Assembly (NCBI GenBank): GCA_030537735.1
Contig: JAUNVG010000003.1
Location: 84,835 to 148,834 of the forward strand
DNA: 64,000 bases
Reading direction: 5' to 3'
Origin: Actinomycetaceae bacterium
GTDB taxonomy: Bacteria; Actinomycetota; Actinomycetes; Actinomycetales; Actinomycetaceae
The notes under the pieces were generated by a model, which searched no databases, was not told the origin of the DNA, and saw only the letters and a program-made list of their open reading frames with translations. The position numbers and the translations under genes were made by a program. Each line of letters starts with the position of its first letter. The stretch's first letter is position 1. Below are positions 1-8,603 of the stretch, piece by piece.

Positions 1-1548
1 GGTGAGCTGGCTGCCTACCAGCAAAAGATTGAAAAAGTTCCCACCTACTTGCTGCCGGAGGAGCCTTTGCTGATGGCTCCGCGGGTGCGTGACATCGCTG
101 AGACCACTGGCGCTACCCTTATCAGTGGTGATGAGGAGCTTTTGGAGCGTGAAGCTGAGCACCTGCTGGTTTGTGGCATGAGTGCTCCCCACGTGTTGGA
201 GCGCCTCAAAGACGGGCAGGTGGTGATCGCTGCCGCTGACCGCCCCGAGCTGCTGGTGACTGTGACCGCGGCCCACGCCGCCCCCGGCTCCCCTTCCTTG
301 GCCGGGTTGATCTTAAATGGCGGGTTTGAAACCCCGGCGCAGGTTAAGTCCTTGATTTCCGGTTTAGTTCCCAACTTGCCGATTATGACGGTTGATACCG
401 GGACTTTTGAGACGGCGGTGGCGGCGTCTTCGGCGCGCGGGCCGGTGCGGTTAACTACCGCGCGCAAGGTTGCTAAAGCCCAAGAAATGTCGGCTCAGGC
501 GATCCCGGCTTCGGCGATTGAGGCACTGGCGTCTTCCGATCCTACGGCTGTTATCACCCCGCTCATGTTCCAAGCGGACCTGGTGGAGAAAGCCGCGGCC
601 CGCCCCATGCGTATTGTTCTTCCTGAGCCCGAGGACGACCGCATCCTTTTAGCTACCGACGCGGTGGTGCGCGCGGGGATCGCGAAAGTGATTTTGCTTG
701 GTGACGAATCCGCGGTGCGTGCCCGCGCTCAGGAGCTGGGAGTGGAACTTGGAGATAGCCAGATTGTCTCCCCCACCGACCCTGCCTACGTGGAAAAGTA
801 CGCCCAGGAGTTCGCGCGCTTGCGCGCCAAGAAAGGCGTCACCTTGGAGCAGGCGCGCCAGAAGGTCACTGACGTGTCCTACTTTGGCACCATGATGGTT
901 CACATGGGCGATGCTGACGGCATGGTTTCGGGCGCTGCCCACACCACCGCTCACACCATTGTTCCTTCTTTCCAGATCATTAAGACCAAGCCTGGCACTT
1001 CGATTGTGTCCTCGGTGTTCCTAATGCTGATGAAGGATCGGGTCCACGTTTTCGGTGACTGCGCAGTGAACTTGGATCCTTCGGCGGAGAACTTAGCTGA
1101 TATCGCGATTTCGTCGGCGGAAACTGCGCGCCAGTTCGGGGTGGACCCGAAGGTGGCGATGATTTCTTACTCCACCGGCACTTCCGGTTCTGGTCCGGAT
1201 GTGGAGAAGGTACGCGAAGCTACTGAACTGGTGCGTGAAAAGGCCCCGCAGTTGGCGGCGGATGGCCCGCTGCAGTTCGATGCTTCGGTGGATGAAGCGG
1301 TGGCGGCGAAGAAGATGCCCGGCTCACCGGTGGCGGGACAAGCCACGGTCTTTATTTTCCCCGACCTCAACACCGGTAACACCACCTACAAGGCGGTGCA
1401 GCGTTCTTCCGGTGCGGTCGCGGTTGGGCCGATCCTGCAGGGCCTGAATAAGCCGGTCAATGACCTCTCACGCGGGGCCCTGGTGGAAGACATCGTCAAC
1501 ACGGTGGCGATTACCGCTATCCAGGCCCAGGCTTTAGTATCTGAATAA
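1..1548 (+). CDS. pta: Phosphate acetyltransferase, C-terminal part (5' truncated by window edge)
   Basis: Transfers acetyl between acetyl-CoA and acetyl phosphate, the first step of the acetate-forming, ATP-yielding Pta-AckA pathway in the cytoplasm. The frame is open from base 1, so the true start lies outside the window and the TTG at 49 is not a start. About 515 residues are visible: a DRTGG-type regulatory domain (roughly visible residues 20-130), then the PTA_PTB catalytic domain from about residue 200 to the end. The catalytic part shows the family motifs MRIVLPEPED near its start, the VSYFGTMMVHMGDADGMVSGA stretch, and STGTSGSGPDVEKV. A full long-form Pta is about 690-700 aa with an extra N-terminal P-loop domain, which would be the missing part. 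Acetate kinase follows after 27 bp, so the two are cotranscribed. Confidence 0.95.
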   Translation, partial: GELAAYQQKIEKVPTYLLPEEPLLMAPRVRDIAETTGATLISGDEELLEREAEHLLVCGMSAPHVLERLKDGQVVIAAADRPELLVTVTAAHAAPGSPSLAGLILNGGFETPAQVKSLISGLVPNLPIMTVDTGTFETAVAASSARGPVRLTTARKVAKAQEMSAQAIPASAIEALASSDPTAVITPLMFQADLVEKAAARPMRIVLPEPEDDRILLATDAVVRAGIAKVILLGDESAVRARAQELGVELGDSQIVSPTDPAYVEKYAQEFARLRAKKGVTLEQARQKVTDVSYFGTMMVHMGDADGMVSGAAHTTAHTIVPSFQIIKTKPGTSIVSSVFLMLMKDRVHVFGDCAVNLDPSAENLADIAISSAETARQFGVDPKVAMISYSTGTSGSGPDVEKVREATELVREKAPQLAADGPLQFDASVDEAVAAKKMPGSPVAGQATVFIFPDLNTGNTTYKAVQRSSGAVAVGPILQGLNKPVNDLSRGALVEDIVNTVAITAIQAQALVSE

Positions 1549-1575
1549 ATCTCGTTTCAGTTAGGAAGTACCCCT

Positions 1576-2766
1576 ATGAAAACCACTCACCGCACCGTTT
1601 TGGTGATTAACTCCGGTTCTTCATCCCTCAAATACCAGCTAGTTGACCCCGACTCTTCGGCCTCCATCGCCTCCGGCTTGGTGGAGCGCATCGGGGAGCC
1701 GATTTCCGCTTTGGAGCACCGTTACGGGGAGGAAACCGTAACCCGGGAAGAACCCATTGCCGACCACACTCAGGCGCTGCGCATGGTGCTTTCCATCTGT
1801 GAAGAAGTGGGGCCGAACTTCGCTGACTACAACGTGGTGGCGGCCGGTCACCGCGTGGTACAAGGCGGTGAGCATTTCGACGGTCCTGCTTTGATTGATG
1901 ATGCTACCCGCAACCTGATTGAGGAGCTTTCTCCCCTGGCGCCCCTGCACAACCCGGCGCACTTGAAAGGCATTGACGTGGCACGTGAGTTGCTTCCCGA
2001 CGTGCCTCACGTGGCGGTTTTCGACACCGCTTTCTTCCAGTCACTGCCGGCGGAGGCTTGCACCTACGCTTTGGATCAGGAAGTGGCAAAGAAGTACGCG
2101 GTGCGTCGCTACGGTGCTCACGGCACTTCCCACCAGTACGTGTCCTCCCTGGTGAGTGAAACCTTGGGGCGGGTGGATCTGAAGCAGATTGTTCTGCATC
2201 TGGGTAACGGCGCTTCCGCTTCCGCGGTGGTGGACGGTCAGGCGGTGGATACCTCCATGGGGCTGACCCCGCTGGAGGGCCTGGTGATGGGGACTCGCTG
2301 CGGCGATATTGACCCGGCTGCGGTCTTCCACCTCTACCGCGTCGGCGGTATGAGCATTGACGAAATCGACACGCTTTTCAACAAGGCTTCCGGCCTGAAG
2401 GGTCTGACTGGGGATAACGACATGCGCGTGGTGCGTTCCCTGGCTGATAACGGCAACGAGGACGCTCGCTTGGCTTTGGACGTGGTCTTGCACCGTCTGG
2501 TTAAGTACGTGGGTTCCTACACTGCGGTTATGGGCGGAATCGACGTTTTAACCTTCACCGCGGGGATCGGGGAAAACGATTCTGACCTGCGCCGGGAGCT
2601 ATGTGAACGCCTGCAGTACCTGGGTGTGAAGCTGGATTTGGAAAAGAACGCGGTGCGTTCGAAGCAGCCGCGAGTGATTTCCACTCCGGATTCGAAGGTG
2701 CTGGTGATGGTGGTTCCCACGAATGAGGAACTAGCCATTGCCCGCCAAGCCCTTAGCTTGCTGTAA
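1576..2766 (+). CDS. ackA: Acetate kinase
   Basis: Converts acetyl phosphate and ADP to acetate and ATP, completing the pathway started by the upstream gene. The 396-aa length is normal. The acetate-kinase signature VINSGSSSLK lies at residues 10-19 (Asn12). The second signature around FDTAFFQSLP places the catalytic Asp at 150, and RRYGAHGTSHQYVS (about 177-190) holds the conserved Arg and His. GENDSDLRR near residue 336 belongs to the C-terminal ATPase-fold domain. The ATG is preceded by AGGAAG at a suitable distance. Nothing in the sequence is unusual. Confidence 0.97.
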   Translation: MKTTHRTVLVINSGSSSLKYQLVDPDSSASIASGLVERIGEPISALEHRYGEETVTREEPIADHTQALRMVLSICEEVGPNFADYNVVAAGHRVVQGGEHFDGPALIDDATRNLIEELSPLAPLHNPAHLKGIDVARELLPDVPHVAVFDTAFFQSLPAEACTYALDQEVAKKYAVRRYGAHGTSHQYVSSLVSETLGRVDLKQIVLHLGNGASASAVVDGQAVDTSMGLTPLEGLVMGTRCGDIDPAAVFHLYRVGGMSIDEIDTLFNKASGLKGLTGDNDMRVVRSLADNGNEDARLALDVVLHRLVKYVGSYTAVMGGIDVLTFTAGIGENDSDLRRELCERLQYLGVKLDLEKNAVRSKQPRVISTPDSKVLVMVVPTNEELAIARQALSLL

Positions 2767-2818
2767 GCACACCCTACCCACCAGTTTCAGCCGGTGATGT
2801 CGCAGATCAGGAGAAGCC

Positions 2819-4858
2819 ATGAGTTTTAACAATATTTACACCCACGGTTTCGCCCGCGTGTGCGCCATCACCGGCCCGGTGGTGTTGGGTGATCCCGCCG
2901 CCAACGCTCGCCACGTGATCGCTAGCGCGCAGGAAGCGGCCGCGCAAGGAGCGGTGCTGGCGGTGTTCCCGGAGTTGAACTTAACCGGCTACACGGTGGA
3001 GGATCTTTTCCACTCCCGCGCCCTGCAGTCGGAGGTGGATAAGGCGCTGGATGTGATTGCGCAGCAAACTCGGGATCTGGCGATCTTGATTTTGGTGGGC
3101 GCTCCCCTGCGGGCGGGTGAGCACCTGTATAACTGTGCGGTGGCGATTCACGGTGGGAAGATCCTGGGGGCGCAGGCGAAAACTCACCTGCCGAACTACC
3201 GCGAGTTCTACGAAGCTCGCTATTTCACGCCGATAGAGCCGTGGCAAAGTGAGCAGGTCACGATTGGTGGTGCGGATGTCACCATCAGCGCATGCCTGAC
3301 GTTACGCGCCAGCGACCTACCTGGTTTCGCGGTGCGCCCAGAGATCTGTGAGGATTTGTGGGTGCCGCAGCCAAGTGCGGAGGGGGCGTGCCAGGCGGGT
3401 GCCACCATCGTGGCGAACTTGTCTTCGTCTCCCATCACCGTGGGGCGGGCACGCGATCGGCACCTGGTGTGCCAGGCGTCCTCGCTACGGGGGTTGGCGG
3501 CGTGGTTGTACTGCGCTGCTGGTGAGGGTGAGTCCACCAACGATTTAGCGTGGGACGGGCAGGCGATGATTTATGAAGCCGGTGATTTACTGGCTCAAAA
3601 CCACCGCTTCGCCTCCGGGGTGCAATACACTTTGGCGGATGTGGATTTAGATCGCCTCACCCAAGCGCGCCTGGCTTCGAATACGTTTGCCCAGGGGAGT
3701 TCTTGCGCCACTAACTTCGTGGATTTTGAGCTTTTCTCCCCCGCCGCGCCCCCTAGTGTCGCCACTTTGATGCGTCCGCTGGAGCGTTACCCGTTTGTTC
3801 CTTCCGACCAGGCGGAGTTGGAGGCGGACTGCTACGAGGCATTCAATATTCAAGTTTCGGCACTGGTGCAGCGTTTGCGCGCCATTGGTAACCCACGTCC
3901 GGTGATTGGTGTTTCCGGTGGTCTTGATTCCACTCACGCACTGCTGGTTTGCGCCCAAGCCATGGATCGCCTCAACCGTCCTCGCAGTGATATTTTGGCG
4001 ATCACCATGCCGGGGTTCGCCACTTCGGATCACACGAAGAATAACGCCACCGACCTGTGTCGTTTCTTGGGGGTGGAGTTCGAAGAAATCGATATTCGCC
4101 CCGCTGCCACCCAGATGCTTAAAGATATTGGGCATCCGTTCGGGCGGGGCGAGGACGTGTACGACGTGACTTTCGAAAACGTCCAAGCCGGTCTGCGTAC
4201 GGATTTCCTTTTCCGCCTTGCCAATGACCGGCGCGGCATTGTGATTGGCACTGGGGATTTATCGGAATTAGCCCTGGGTTGGTGTACTTTCGGCGTGGGT
4301 GACCACATGTCGCACTACAGTGTGAACCCGGGTGTCCCGAAGACCTTGATGCAGTACTTGATTGGTTGGGTGATCTCCACCGACCAGTTCGGGGAGCAGG
4401 TCAATGCCACTTTGGATTCGATTCTGCACACTGAGATAACTCCGGAACTGGTTCCCACCCGCGAAGGTGAGGCTCCCCAGTCCACTCAGGCCACTATCGG
4501 GCCGTATGCGCTGCATGATTTTACTTTGTTCTACCTGCTGCGCGGCTACAGTCCCGCGAAGATCGCTTTCCTTGCGCAGCAGGCTTGGAGTGATGCTGAA
4601 CGAGGTAGTTTCCCGCGCGGCATGGAGCCTCATTCTTATTCGCAAGAGGAGATTTTCAAGTGGCTTAGAGTGTTCTTGCGTCGCTTCTTCTCTAACCAGT
4701 TCAAGCGCTCTACCCTACCCAACGGTCCGAAGGCTTGTGCTGGCGGGGCGGTTTCACCGCGTGGGGATTGGCGTATGCCTTCCGACATGAGTGCCGGGCC
4801 GTGGCTGCGCCAGTTGGATGATCTAGCTCAAGAGCTGGGGTTGGATCTTGAAAGCTAA
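2819..4858 (+). CDS. nadE: Glutamine-dependent NAD(+) synthetase
   Basis: Final step of NAD synthesis: amidation of nicotinate adenine dinucleotide with ammonia released from glutamine. The 679-aa protein has the two-domain actinobacterial layout. The N-terminal nitrilase-type glutaminase (1-300) carries the Glu-Lys-Cys triad at E52 (FPELNLTGY), K121 (AKTHLPNYREF) and C177 (RPEICEDLW). The C-terminal synthetase domain has the PP-loop SGGLDST at 366-372 and the GTGDLSELALGWCTFGVGDHMSHY stretch. The ATG is preceded by CAGGAGAAG. It lies 52 bp after ackA on the same strand, so it may be cotranscribed, although the functions are not obviously linked. Confidence 0.96.
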   Translation: MSFNNIYTHGFARVCAITGPVVLGDPAANARHVIASAQEAAAQGAVLAVFPELNLTGYTVEDLFHSRALQSEVDKALDVIAQQTRDLAILILVGAPLRAGEHLYNCAVAIHGGKILGAQAKTHLPNYREFYEARYFTPIEPWQSEQVTIGGADVTISACLTLRASDLPGFAVRPEICEDLWVPQPSAEGACQAGATIVANLSSSPITVGRARDRHLVCQASSLRGLAAWLYCAAGEGESTNDLAWDGQAMIYEAGDLLAQNHRFASGVQYTLADVDLDRLTQARLASNTFAQGSSCATNFVDFELFSPAAPPSVATLMRPLERYPFVPSDQAELEADCYEAFNIQVSALVQRLRAIGNPRPVIGVSGGLDSTHALLVCAQAMDRLNRPRSDILAITMPGFATSDHTKNNATDLCRFLGVEFEEIDIRPAATQMLKDIGHPFGRGEDVYDVTFENVQAGLRTDFLFRLANDRRGIVIGTGDLSELALGWCTFGVGDHMSHYSVNPGVPKTLMQYLIGWVISTDQFGEQVNATLDSILHTEITPELVPTREGEAPQSTQATIGPYALHDFTLFYLLRGYSPAKIAFLAQQAWSDAERGSFPRGMEPHSYSQEEIFKWLRVFLRRFFSNQFKRSTLPNGPKACAGGAVSPRGDWRMPSDMSAGPWLRQLDDLAQELGLDLES

Positions 4859-4894
4859 CTGCGCCCTCACAGGTAGACATCTGAGGACTAAAAC

Positions 4895-5218
4895 ATGCAC
4901 CTGCAAGTGATCACGCTCCTGGCGGGGGTGGGCTTTGGCGCGGTTTGCGGTTTCGCCGGTTTCTTCGCCTACCATTTCTTCGCTTTAGCTAAGCGCCCAA
5001 GTGTCGATAGGTCCACTCGCTACGCGGCTGCGATTTGGGTTTTACTGGCTTTCGTTGCGGGCGCTCACGCCGGTATCAACCTGTGGTTGGGTACGTCCTC
5101 GCCCCAGGTGGCCCAGCGTTTCGTGACCCTAGGCTATGTAAATATTGCCTCCGGTTTCCTCACCTGCTTGGCGTTGGGGTGGGTGGCGACTTCGCTGCTT
5201 CGCCAAAGCCGCCGCTAG
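4895..5218 (+). CDS. Small integral membrane protein, unknown function
   Basis: A 107-aa protein with about three hydrophobic segments (residues 5-30, 44-68 and 80-100), a short basic loop (AKRPSVDRSTR) after the first, and a positive C-terminus (RQSRR). It begins 36 bp after nadE on the same strand and is probably the last gene of that transcript. A Shine-Dalgarno-like TGAGGAC precedes the ATG. No catalytic motif is visible and I do not recognise the family. The coding call rests on hydrophobicity pattern, spacing and start context; the function is unknown. Confidence 0.7.
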   Translation: MHLQVITLLAGVGFGAVCGFAGFFAYHFFALAKRPSVDRSTRYAAAIWVLLAFVAGAHAGINLWLGTSSPQVAQRFVTLGYVNIASGFLTCLALGWVATSLLRQSRR

Positions 5219-5223
5219 CGGTG

Positions 5224-5751
5224 TCAGTAGGCAGAAGCCGCTAGTTCGCGTTCAATGTCGGGCAGAAGTAGCTGCGGTTTAGTAGTGGGGGCGTAGCGTC
5301 CCTGCACTCTTCCGGAGCGATCCACTAAGAACTTAGTGAAGTTCCACTTCACTGCATCCCCTAGGATTCCCCCGGTTTGGGATCGCAGCCAAGTAAAAAG
5401 CGGGTCGGCGTTGTCACCGTTTACATCTACCGGGGAAAATATGGGGAAAGTCAGCCCCCAACGACGACGACATTCCTCAATCGCAGTGGGTACGTTATCG
5501 TCTTCGCTTTTTGCTTCCTCCTGGTCTCCGAACTGCCCGCAGGGGAAGGCCAGCACGATGAAGCCGGCGTCGCGGTAGCGGTCATAGAGTTGTTGCAGCG
5601 CCACGAACTGGGTGGCTAGGCCGCATTTCGAGGCGGTATTAACAATCAGCACAACCTGGCCGTAGTAGGCCCCCAAAGGTTGTTTAGTGCCGTCTACTTT
5701 GGTGGCATGAAAATCTCGTAGCGTGCAACTGCCACTACTGCTTGCGCTCAT
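5224..5751 (-). CDS. Glutathione peroxidase-family thiol peroxidase
   Basis: Reduces peroxides with thiol reductants; bacterial members usually rely on thioredoxin or mycothiol-type partners rather than glutathione (family knowledge). The 175-aa length is normal. The catalytic tetrad is visible: Cys43 in NTASKCGLATQF, Gln73 in FPCGQFGDQE, and Trp136-Asn137 in KWNFTKFLVD. The peroxidatic residue is cysteine, not selenocysteine. CGLATQ replaces the more common CGLTPQ, and FPCGQFG replaces FPCNQFG; both changes are conservative. It converges with the preceding small membrane protein, with only 5 bp between the stop codons. Confidence 0.93.
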   Translation of the reverse strand: MSASSSGSCTLRDFHATKVDGTKQPLGAYYGQVVLIVNTASKCGLATQFVALQQLYDRYRDAGFIVLAFPCGQFGDQEEAKSEDDNVPTAIEECRRRWGLTFPIFSPVDVNGDNADPLFTWLRSQTGGILGDAVKWNFTKFLVDRSGRVQGRYAPTTKPQLLLPDIERELAASAY

Positions 5752-5938
5752 CAGCGGTGTACTCCTGCATTGACCATCAGCGCCTTATGCCACTCCATTG
5801 TACCTAGCAAAAGCTCGCCGCGGAGTGACTGCACGCAACCGGCGGACAGTGTTACGGTTTAGATATAAAACTGCCCTGGCGCGAGGGCGCGCGGTGGTTT
5901 TACCGGCACTATGATAAATCAGTTTTGGGAGCTTACTC

Positions 5939-6795
5939 GTGTTAGTCCTACCCGCTTGCGCAACCGGTTCTATCCACCCCGACGAACAACTACCCCCTGG
6001 CCTACTGCCCGCGCTGGAGGTCGAATCGCACTGGCTAAAAGCCGCAGGGAAAACCTTGGTGTGTATGGATGGGCGCCCCCACGACGTCAAAGGTGCCGAC
6101 ACCCACCCGTGCGGGATCGCTCTGCCCGGCGGCACCATCACCGTGGCGGTGGCCGCTGCCCACGCCCTTACCCAGTGGGGGGGGTGCCGTTTGATTTCAC
6201 TGAGCTTTGTGAGCTTTCTACCGAGTTCTCTCACGCTTTGGGTTTCCCTGCCGGTGCTCACCGCGCTTGCCTGACAATCGCTAGCTCCCAGACTAAGTCC
6301 GGCTGCGGCGCGGCCGACGCGGTGGAGGCACTGACTCAACTTAGCCAGCGCCACGCCCAGCAGATAAGCCAACTGGCAGATTCCTGCGCGGTAGCGACCC
6401 TACCTGAGGGGATTGCCTCTTTCCCCACCCAGCAGGGGCGGAAGCTGGTTGAGACCATCGCCGCCGCCGGTGGTGTGATTGATGATTTGGAAGGTAAACA
6501 CGCTGAAGTAGCTATCGTGCTTAACCACCGGCAAGGTCAGGTACTTAACCGCGCTGAGTTGGCGCGCGCCGTGGGCCGGCAGCTACAGGTTTTCCTGATT
6601 GATGTGTGGGCCTTCCCGCAGGCGGCGAAAGTTGCGCAGGAAGTGGCGTTGCACGTGGCGGGTGCGGGTGAGCGTGACGTTACTTTCGAAGCGGAGCAGT
6701 TACGCACCCAACTTTGCGCCACCATGGGGTCTTTCACCTTCGCCGCCCTGTTGGCGCTGTGCGCGCCCAAGATGCCGGTGCTCTGCCTGCCCTAG
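5939..6795 (+). pseudogene. Cadmium-type carbonic-anhydrase-like protein, frameshifted in a G8 tract
   Basis: The first part (GTG at 5939, preceded by GGGAG) reads in one frame to about 6184, and the homologous continuation reads from there to 6795 in another frame. The switch falls exactly at eight consecutive G (6177-6184). One extra G, or two fewer, would give a continuous protein of about 285 aa. In the joined protein, CMDGR (Cys42), GAHRA (His108) and SGCGAAD (Cys123) form a Cys-His-Cys set with a PGG motif between. This resembles the metal site of zeta-class (CDCA-type) carbonic anhydrases, which hydrate CO2 using Cd or Zn. The family assignment is by motif only. Codon quality stays good on both sides of the break, so the lesion is recent, phase-variable, or a sequencing error. 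Confidence 0.6.
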
Positions 6796-6829
6796 CCGCG
6801 CCGGAGGCCAACCGCGAGCGGACACACTT

Positions 6830-6869
6830 CGGGGCCGGGAGTTCCCCTTCTGGGTGGCTCCCGGCCCCG
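6830..6869. terminator. GC-rich hairpin between convergent genes
   Basis: Perfect 12-bp inverted repeat (CGGGGCCGGGAG / CTCCCGGCCCCG) with a 16-nt loop, just downstream of the carbonic-anhydrase-like gene and upstream of the fumC 3' end. No U-tract follows on either strand, so terminator function is an inference from position. Confidence 0.5.
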
Positions 6870-6898
6870 ACCTGTGAAGTAGTTTGTAGCTGCTGGCA

Positions 6899-6930
6899 GG
6901 TGGCGCGGTCTTCACCTAAAAAGCGCCACC
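6899..6930. terminator. Second hairpin, 3' of fumC
   Basis: 8-bp inverted repeat GGTGGCGC / GCGCCACC with a 16-nt A/T-richer loop, about 20 bp beyond the fumC stop on the minus strand. It is probably the fumC terminator, but there is no clear T-run. Confidence 0.45.
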
Positions 6931-6950
6931 GCCCGCAGTCAGTTACCTAC

Positions 6951-8351
6951 TCAGTTTTCCTTCGGGTGAGTCATGGACGCTACGTCCAAGGCCTCATCGA
7001 GTTGCGCTTCGGTGATCTCTCCGCGCTCTACGAAGCCCAGGTCAAGGCAGGCTTCACGTACGGTGAGGCCGGCTTTAACCGAGTGCTTAGCGATCTTCGC
7101 CGCGTTCTCGTAACCGATGATGCGGTTGAGCGGGGTGACGATGGAGGGGGAAGATTCCGCTAGCTCCTTGCAGCGTTCTACGTTCGCTACCAGGCCATCG
7201 ACGGTGCGTTCGGCTAGCACTTCGCTGACGTTACCAACGATGTTGATGGACTCCAGCAAGTTGCGTGCCATTACCGGCAGCATCACCAGCAGGTCGAAGT
7301 TGCCCTGCGCGCCGGCGAAAGCAATCGCCGCGTCGTTGCCGATGACCTGGGCTGCAACCATCACGGTGGCTTCCGGAACTACCGGGTTCACCTTGCCGGG
7401 CATGATGGAGGAGCCTGGCTGCAGGTCAGGTAGTGCCAGTTCCCCAATGCCGGTGCGCGGGCCCGATCCCATCCAGCGCAGGTCGTTGGCGATCTTCGTC
7501 AGCGACACCGCAATGGTGCGCAGAGCGCCGGACATTTCCACCAGGGAGTCTTGCGCGGCCTGGGCTTCGAAGTGGTTGCTGGCTTCCTTGAACGGTAGCC
7601 CGGTGTTTTCCGCGATCAGTTCGATTACTCGTTGGGAGAAACCAGCCGGAGTGTTGATGCCGGTGCCGACGGCGGTGCCACCTAGCGGTAGTTCGCACAG
7701 GCGAGGCAGGGCGGCGTTTACGCGGTCGATGCCGTAGCGGATCTGGGTGGCATAGCCGGAGAACTCCTGGCCGAGCATGATGGGGGTGGCGTCCATCAGG
7801 TGGGTGCGCCCGGACTTCACAACGTCCTTGAACTCTTCGGCTTTCGCTTCCAAGGAGGCAGCGAGTTTGTCGAGTTTGGGAAGTAGTACTTCTTCCACCG
7901 CTTGCACACTGGCGATGTGGATCGAGGTGGGGAATACGTCGTTGGAAGACTGGGAGGCGTTTACGTGGTCGTTGGGGTGCACTTTGTCACCCTTGATGCG
8001 GCTGGCCAGGGTGGAGACGACCTCGTTGGTATTCATATTCGAGGACGTACCGGAGCCGGTTTGGAAGATGTCGATGGGGAATTCCCCGTTGTGCTTACCT
8101 GCGATTACTTCTTCGGCGGCGGCCACGATCGCTTCGGAGGTTGCTTCGTCGATTACTCCCAGTTCGCGGTTAGCGATGGCGGCGGCGCGTTTCACCTGCC
8201 CGAGGGCGGCGATGTGGTGGTCTGATAGTCCCCTGCCGGAAATGGGGAAGTTCTCTACCGCGCGTTGCGTTTGTGCGGCGTAGAGGGCATCTTTGGGAAC
8301 CCGTACCTCGCCCATAGTGTCGTGTTCGATGCGGTATTCAAGGTCTGCCAT
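6951..8351 (-). CDS. fumC: Class II fumarate hydratase
   Basis: Interconverts fumarate and malate without an iron-sulfur cluster. The 466-aa length is normal for homotetrameric FumC. The fumarase/aspartase signature [10 protein letters not shown] lies at residues 313-322, the catalytic His at 184 ([11 protein letters not shown]), and the substrate-binding stretch [12 protein letters not shown] at about 100-111. The start ATG is preceded on the minus strand by CAGGAGACATCC, a strong Shine-Dalgarno. It is transcribed away from the iron-uptake operon, sharing a 250-bp intergenic region with it. Confidence 0.96.
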   Translation of the reverse strand: MADLEYRIEHDTMGEVRVPKDALYAAQTQRAVENFPISGRGLSDHHIAALGQVKRAAAIANRELGVIDEATSEAIVAAAEEVIAGKHNGEFPIDIFQTGSGTSSNMNTNEVVSTLASRIKGDKVHPNDHVNASQSSNDVFPTSIHIASVQAVEEVLLPKLDKLAASLEAKAEEFKDVVKSGRTHLMDATPIMLGQEFSGYATQIRYGIDRVNAALPRLCELPLGGTAVGTGINTPAGFSQRVIELIAENTGLPFKEASNHFEAQAAQDSLVEMSGALRTIAVSLTKIANDLRWMGSGPRTGIGELALPDLQPGSSIMPGKVNPVVPEATVMVAAQVIGNDAAIAFAGAQGNFDLLVMLPVMARNLLESINIVGNVSEVLAERTVDGLVANVERCKELAESSPSIVTPLNRIIGYENAAKIAKHSVKAGLTVREACLDLGFVERGEITEAQLDEALDVASMTHPKEN

Positions 8352-8518
8352 GGATGTCTCCTGTTCTTCGCATAGACCATATCTGTCTTCCCGCAGTTAC
8401 TGGATGCGCGCGGGCGCTGGGGCGGGCCTGACAGCTCCCCTCTATTCTATGCCGTAGCGAGCCTGTAAAAGGTGGGACTATTTGAAGTATTTGCTTTAAT
8501 CTGCTTACCATGGGGGTA

Positions 8519-8537
8519 TTAGGTATGCCGAACCTAA
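8519..8537. promoter_or_regulatory. IdeR/DtxR iron box
   Basis: TTAGGTATGCCGAACCTAA matches 14 of 19 positions of the DtxR/IdeR consensus (TTAGGTTAGGCTAACCTAA), with both outer arms TTAGGT and ACCTAA exact. It lies 66 bp before the FTR1 start, where an iron-loaded repressor would shut the operon off. The match is read directly; regulation by iron is inferred. Confidence 0.85.
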
Positions 8538-8603
8538 GTGAAAAAAGGTGTATTTATTTACATCTTTTAAACATCTCTTTAAACGAGCCCGGGAGGCACC
8601 TTC

